From Treponema sp. (lineage in GTDB: Bacteria > Spirochaetota > Spirochaetia > Treponematales > Breznakiellaceae), in NCBI GenBank assembly GCA_031259035.1, contig JAIRLZ010000142.1:1-9537 (forward strand): a DNA stretch of 9,537 bases, read 5' to 3'. Shown here piece after piece: positions 7,183-9,537 of the stretch; position 1 is the first letter of the stretch, and the number at the start of each line of letters is the position of its first letter. The notes beneath the pieces were generated by a model. That model saw nothing but the letters and a program-made list of their open reading frames with translations. It searched no databases and was not told the origin of the DNA. Made by a program: the position numbers and the translations under genes.

Positions 7183-8064
7183 TTAAAGGGAGGTTTTTGT
7201 ATAATCACCCCATGAGGGGATGGTCAAAGTCGATCCGTCCAGCGAATAAGGCGTGGTTGTATTGTCGTCCTTCCAATCTATTCTGTTTCTGGAAGTATCA
7301 GGAGTATATTCCCACCTATCCCAACTGCCGGGTCCTCTTGCGGTAAAGGTAACATTATTCGTCTTTATAACCAGAATCGTCCGATACAGATCTGTGTTTG
7401 TCCTGTTTGCGGTATACCACACATCATGTTCATCTGTTTTTGTCGATCCTTCTATGCGGGTAAACGCGACGTCTGCCTCCTCTCCTTTTGAATTAGTATA
7501 TTCTTTTACCGTTAATGTATTTCCCTTCACTTCATAGACAAGTTGTTCACCTTCAATGTGAAGCAACTTATTTGATGTATTGGTAGAGGGCTCAGTGTAA
7601 ACATCCCAAAGTCCATAAAAGTACTGTTTCCCTCCAGAAGAGCCAGAGAAAATAAGCAGCTCATCTGGGTCATTTGCAGTCCCTCCAGTGTACCACGCGC
7701 CAAGCAACGGATTGTCAGTGGTATCGGGAGTATCAGGAGTGGCTCCCTTATCCTTCCATTTTGCCGTAAAGGTGACATCAGCGGTGATGGGATAATCAGG
7801 ATCCGGTATGGACGCTACGTTTGAAGTCCAGCCGTCAGCCTCTTTCCCCGCCGGCGGGGTTACGGTTGGAATGGCGGCGTATTTTTTCTCTTCAACCTCC
7901 TGCACCCGCTGTCCGCCCGCAAGCGTTCCTCCATTGAGAACAAAGGTAACCGTGTACTTTTTTGTTCCGCCTCCATCATCGCCGCCGCATCCGGCGACGG
8001 CGAGCGCCAATCCGAGCGCCAACGCGAGGGTGAGCGCTCCCGTAAAAAACAGTTTCCTTTTCAT
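7183..8064 (-). CDS. Putative lipoprotein with InlB-type B-repeat
   Basis: This is a 293-residue predicted lipoprotein. The signal peptide (MKRKLFF, then an Ala/Leu-rich core) ends in the lipobox VAGC with Cys26 as the lipidation site, followed by GGDDGGG. Residues about 37-104 resemble the Listeria-Bacteroides (InlB B) repeat: YTVTFVLNGG, a central GWT and the closing TADVTFTAKW. After a Thr/Pro/Asp linker (about 105-118) come two similar beta-rich units, about 123-204 (GAWYTGG, GNTLTVKEYT) and 215-293 (VWYTAN, GSTLTIPSWGDYT). Function is not recognised; surface or periplasmic binding is a guess from architecture. The start at 8064 is set by AGGAGG 6 nt upstream and by the lysine/arginine-rich N-terminus, so the upstream in-frame extension to 8127 is rejected. 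I found no convincing promoter before it; the terminator lies just downstream. Confidence 0.82.
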   Translation of the reverse strand: MKRKLFFTGALTLALALGLALAVAGCGGDDGGGTKKYTVTFVLNGGTLAGGQRVQEVEEKKYAAIPTVTPPAGKEADGWTSNVASIPDPDYPITADVTFTAKWKDKGATPDTPDTTDNPLLGAWYTGGTANDPDELLIFSGSSGGKQYFYGLWDVYTEPSTNTSNKLLHIEGEQLVYEVKGNTLTVKEYTNSKGEEADVAFTRIEGSTKTDEHDVWYTANRTNTDLYRTILVIKTNNVTFTARGPGSWDRWEYTPDTSRNRIDWKDDNTTTPYSLDGSTLTIPSWGDYTKTSL

Positions 8065-8334
8065 AACTGTCCTCCTAAAAAATAATCCCTTCTTATGAAG
8101 GAAATAAGAGGGACACGCGCATTGCAATTCCGCGTGAAACGGCGTAAACTGGCGACGCGCCTAGCGCAGCCCAAAGCCGGTGAATTCGGCCAGGAACCAG
8201 ACCGGCTTTGGGTTTCTCTCTTTTATATGAGCCGCTACGCGGCTCAACCGCCCCTGCGGAGAACCCGTAGGGGCAAGCGTCCTGTGTTGCGGCGGGGAAA
8301 CCCCCGCGCCCCGTCATCACGGGATACCGGGTCA
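8065..8334. other. Structured intergenic region without a recognisable gene
   Basis: Between the lipoprotein start and the 82-residue reading frame there is no gene I can support. The stretch holds the lipoprotein ribosome site, a small TCTTAT/ATAAGA inverted repeat (8091-8109) and the series of stems listed separately at 8170-8348. Reading frames through it have low-complexity, shadow-like translations. Confidence 0.5.
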
Positions 8335-8348
8335 TCATGGTATGATGA
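8170..8348. repeat. Cluster of six consecutive inverted repeats
   Basis: In order: 8170-8181 with 8201-8212 (12 bp perfect, 19-nt loop, T/C-rich after it on the plus strand); 8229-8235 with 8239-8245 (7 bp); 8250-8259 with 8265-8274 (10 bp, one G-U); 8292-8297 with 8302-8307 (6 bp); 8310-8314 with 8319-8323 (5 bp); 8332-8338 with 8342-8348 (7 bp). The last one overlaps the end of the 82-residue frame. The first could act as a terminator. The whole may be a mosaic of dispersed intergenic repeats or a structured RNA. Confidence 0.6.
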
Positions 8349-8583
8349 TCCGCATAATGTCCGCCACCTTGAAGCCGAACTTCGGGCGGGTCTTCGGCGC
8401 GGGGATGGACGTCCGCTGCGCGTCGCTCGCCGCTGGATTCCACGCTATGTACAGCTTGGTGACCATGCGCCCCTTGCGCATGAGGGCTTCTTTCGCGGCG
8501 TTGTCCATGATGCTGTTGACGAAGTTGCGGCTCCAAAGTAAAAAAGCGTCGTCAGCCTGGGGGATGAAGCCATGCCTTTTCAT
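8335..8583 (-). CDS. Small hypothetical protein, probably an internally deleted remnant
   Basis: This is an 82-residue frame with a good AAGGAG site 5 nt before its ATG. The N-terminus (FIPQADDAFLLWSRNFVNSI) and the later segment (SDAQRTSIPAPKTRP, KFGFKVADI) resemble two separate parts of a roughly 200-residue family of hypothetical proteins that I recall from treponemes and Bacteroidetes. The middle and the C-terminal part appear to be missing, so I read it as an internally deleted, truncated copy; this rests on memory of the family pattern, not on an alignment. The frame ends inside a 17-bp palindrome (8332-8348). Its ATG overlaps the stop of the upstream frame by ATGA, which suggests translational coupling if that frame is used. 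No function can be assigned. Confidence 0.45.
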   Translation of the reverse strand: MKRHGFIPQADDAFLLWSRNFVNSIMDNAAKEALMRKGRMVTKLYIAWNPAASDAQRTSIPAPKTRPKFGFKVADIMRIIIP

Positions 8584-8761
8584 AAAAACTCCTTGTTTTC
8601 CGGGTTTAAGCGAGAGTTGCGCGTGAAGCGAGGTTTGTGAGCCGCCGCGGAGCGTTCCGAAGCGTTTGCGGGATGTCCTAGAGACTCTGCGGGGCGTCCC
8701 GCGATCAGCTCACGGAAGAATGCGCCGGCGCCGTCCGCCGGCTTGCCTGTATAATGCTTAT

Positions 8762-8796
8762 TACTGTGTACAGTATAGGAAGTTATCTTGAGATAA
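8762..8796. promoter_or_regulatory. Two palindromes 21 bp apart, candidate operator
   Basis: TACTGT-GT-ACAGTA (8762-8775) and TTATCT-TG-AGATAA (8783-8796) both have perfect 6-bp arms and a 2-bp centre. Their centres are 21 bp apart, about two helical turns. They lie 3 bp from the poly-G region. The regulator is unknown. Confidence 0.4.
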
Positions 8797-8799
8797 TGC

Positions 8800-8819
8800 G
8801 GGGGAGGGGGGGGGGGGGG
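8800..8819. repeat. Poly-G tract (G5-A-G14)
   Basis: Five G (8800-8804), one A and fourteen uninterrupted G (8806-8819) lie in the transcribed-looking leader of the 82-residue frame. Homopolymers of this length are slippage-prone, and poly-G tracts control phase-variable genes in Treponema pallidum. The count could also be an assembly or sequencing artefact. Confidence 0.85.
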
Positions 8820-8894
8820 TAACCTTGACAACGACCGCTATGGCTGATTGATGATACGGCTCATTCACTTTTTACAAACGCTCCTTTTGAAAGG

Positions 8895-8954
8895 TTACTT
8901 GCCGAAGCGGTTCCAGAACGCGAAGATAGCCCGCGTTGGTTTTGAAACCGTCAT
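8895..8954 (-). CDS. Possible 19-residue leader peptide
   Basis: The first ATG after the consensus promoter at 8968-8996 opens a 19-residue frame (MTVSKPTRAIFAFWNRFGK) ending in TAA at 8897-8895. Predicted transcription starts near 8961, so only 6-7 nt would precede the ATG and there is no Shine-Dalgarno sequence. An AAAAGGAG site follows the stop closely. The peptide is rich in aromatic and basic residues. It could be a leader peptide or simply chance; no family is recognised. Confidence 0.3.
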   Translation of the reverse strand: MTVSKPTRAIFAFWNRFGK

Positions 8955-8967
8955 ACTTATGAAAATA

Positions 8968-8996
8968 ATTATATATCATTTTTAACCGTTTGTCAA
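8968..8996 (-). promoter_or_regulatory. Perfect consensus sigma70 promoter reading left
   Basis: On the minus strand, TTGACA (8996-8991), exactly 17 bp, and TATAAT (8973-8968) match the consensus at all 12 positions in an AT-rich stretch. The start point would be near 8961. The only downstream same-strand frames are the 19-residue leader, the C-run frame and the 82-residue remnant, so the leader before the latter would be about 378 nt. Confidence 0.8.
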
Positions 8997-9171
8997 CCTA
9001 TTTTTAAAAAAACAGCGCTAACTATGCCAAAGAGAAGCGCCCTTTTGTCCAGACGCCCGCGTCAATACCGTCCGGCGAAGCCGTTTCAGAATGATCGCTT
9101 TGGATATGTATATTGGCGTCCCATAAATCGAGAAAAAGTTGCAAAAAAGTTATAAAAAACGAATTTCTACT

Positions 9172-9200
9172 TTGACAAAAATTCAAATTTTGTTTATGAT
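9172..9200 (+). promoter_or_regulatory. Promoter of the acyl-CoA synthetase gene
   Basis: A perfect TTGACA (9172-9177), a 17-bp spacer and TATGAT (9195-9200) end 8 bp before the ATG at 9209. The start point would fall at 9206-9209, so the leader is 0-3 nt. The spacer contains the palindrome AAAATT-CA-AATTTT (9178-9191), a possible but weak operator candidate in AT-rich DNA. Confidence 0.75.
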
Positions 9201-9208
9201 TGACCATC

Positions 9209-9537
9209 ATGTTGAAAACAGAAGACTATGTGGCCGATTGGCCCGATATGACGTATCCGAACTTTGCCGCGTTTCTTGATGGCATCGAAGCCCAATGGGG
9301 GGATAAGACCGCTCTTTTTTACCGCAGCGGGAAAGCGAGAGCGTTTACCCAATGGTCGTTCGCCTTTTTTGCGTCCGAGTGCAGGCGGATAGCGCGGGGG
9401 CTTCTTGCCGCCGGTCTTAAAAAGGGCGACCGGGTCGCGCTCTGGGCTGAAAACAGGCCGGAATGGATGGCGGTCTGGATGGGCGCAGCCATAGGCGGCA
9501 TGGTAATTGTCCCGATTGATTTTCTTGTGTCCGAAAA
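9209..9537 (+). CDS. AMP-dependent acyl-CoA synthetase, N-terminal part (partial)
   Basis: This is the start of an adenylate-forming enzyme, probably a long-chain fatty acid-CoA ligase, which would activate a carboxylic acid as acyl-AMP and then acyl-CoA. The frame runs open from the ATG to the window edge, about 109 residues. Visible are YPNFAAFLDGIEAQWGDKTAL, a typical substrate-side N-terminus, then ARGLLAAGLKKGDRVALWAE, NRPEWMAVWMGAAIGG and VPIDFLVSE, the usual N-terminal blocks of the AMP-binding family. The diagnostic P-loop and adenylation motifs lie beyond the window, so the substrate cannot be judged. No Shine-Dalgarno sequence precedes the ATG and the promoter sits immediately upstream, indicating a leaderless mRNA. 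Later in-frame ATGs also lack a ribosome site and would cut conserved sequence. Confidence 0.88.
   Translation, partial: MLKTEDYVADWPDMTYPNFAAFLDGIEAQWGDKTALFYRSGKARAFTQWSFAFFASECRRIARGLLAAGLKKGDRVALWAENRPEWMAVWMGAAIGGMVIVPIDFLVSE

Larger units (their letters stand above)
8580..8868 (-). other. Possible phase-variable reading frame split by a 14-C run
   Basis: On the minus strand a GTG at 8868, 12 nt after an AAGGAG site, opens a frame that enters the run of 14 C and stops at 8761 (35 residues). The frame one base further on is open from 8837 across the C run to a TGA at 8580-8582, which overlaps the next ATG. With 13 or 16 C the two would join into one frame (95 residues with 13). Composition after the tract is unremarkable and no family is recognised. 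It may be a decayed gene, a switchable leader or chance. Confidence 0.25.

Noticed and set aside
8065..8127. Upstream extension of the lipoprotein frame to 8127
   Set aside because: It would bury the signal peptide and overlap the strong AGGAGG that serves the ATG at 8064.
8093..8541. Long frames on both strands over the stem-loop cluster
   Set aside because: The translations are low-complexity and Arg/Pro/Gly-rich, as expected from shadow frames in GC-rich repeats.
8762..8775. LexA (SOS) box, because the arms TACTGT and ACAGTA match the E. coli half-sites
   Set aside because: The spacer is 2 bp where LexA boxes have 8, so the site would not fit a LexA dimer.
9024..9155. 43-residue basic plus-strand frame (MPKRSALLS...)
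   Set aside because: No ribosome site, no promoter I can place before it, and no recognisable motif.
9022..9210. 62-residue minus-strand frame across the acyl-CoA synthetase promoter
   Set aside because: It spans a near-perfect promoter and has no ribosome site or family resemblance.

Overview
The window looks like chromosomal DNA of a spirochaete, most likely a Treponema of the termite-gut type. The indicators are a long (551-residue) pyrophosphate-dependent phosphofructokinase of the spirochaete type, a very large chemoreceptor with a treponeme-like signalling tip, a lipoprotein with an InlB-type B-repeat, a moderately GC-rich composition and a poly-G tract. No database search was possible, so the genus is an inference. 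I see no tRNA, rRNA, CRISPR array, insertion sequence or phage gene.

Left part (1-2374): the 3' end of ispG (isoprenoid precursor synthesis, MEP pathway) converges with pfp (glycolysis using PPi), which reads leftwards from its own promoter. A 266-bp divergent intergenic region then carries back-to-back promoters for pfp (-) and the chemoreceptor (+).

Centre (2375-5404): one 1009-residue gene encodes a transmembrane chemoreceptor whose cytoplasmic tail continues into a PilZ domain (c-di-GMP binding family) and a complete bacteriohemerythrin domain (O2-binding diiron family). This is the most striking gene in the window. Its linker contains an in-frame 51-bp tandem duplication.

Right of centre (5405-8064): a perfect 15-bp inverted repeat separates the chemoreceptor from a convergent ilvN-ilvC pair (branched-chain amino-acid synthesis, minus strand). 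The pair is tightly coupled but lacks ilvB. ilvN has a promoter placed so that its mRNA would be leaderless. A strong intrinsic terminator separates ilvN from an upstream lipoprotein gene on the same strand.

Right end (8065-9537): this is the accessory-looking part. Six consecutive inverted repeats follow an 82-residue remnant-like gene. Upstream of that gene lie an in-frame-overlapping reading frame with a run of 14 G (14 C in the transcript), two spaced palindromes, a possible 19-residue leader peptide and a perfect consensus promoter (TTGACA-17-TATAAT), all on the minus strand. Together they look like a transcribed, possibly phase-variable leader or a decayed locus. The window ends inside the first third of an acyl-CoA synthetase gene on the plus strand, which has a near-perfect promoter and, again, no leader or Shine-Dalgarno sequence.
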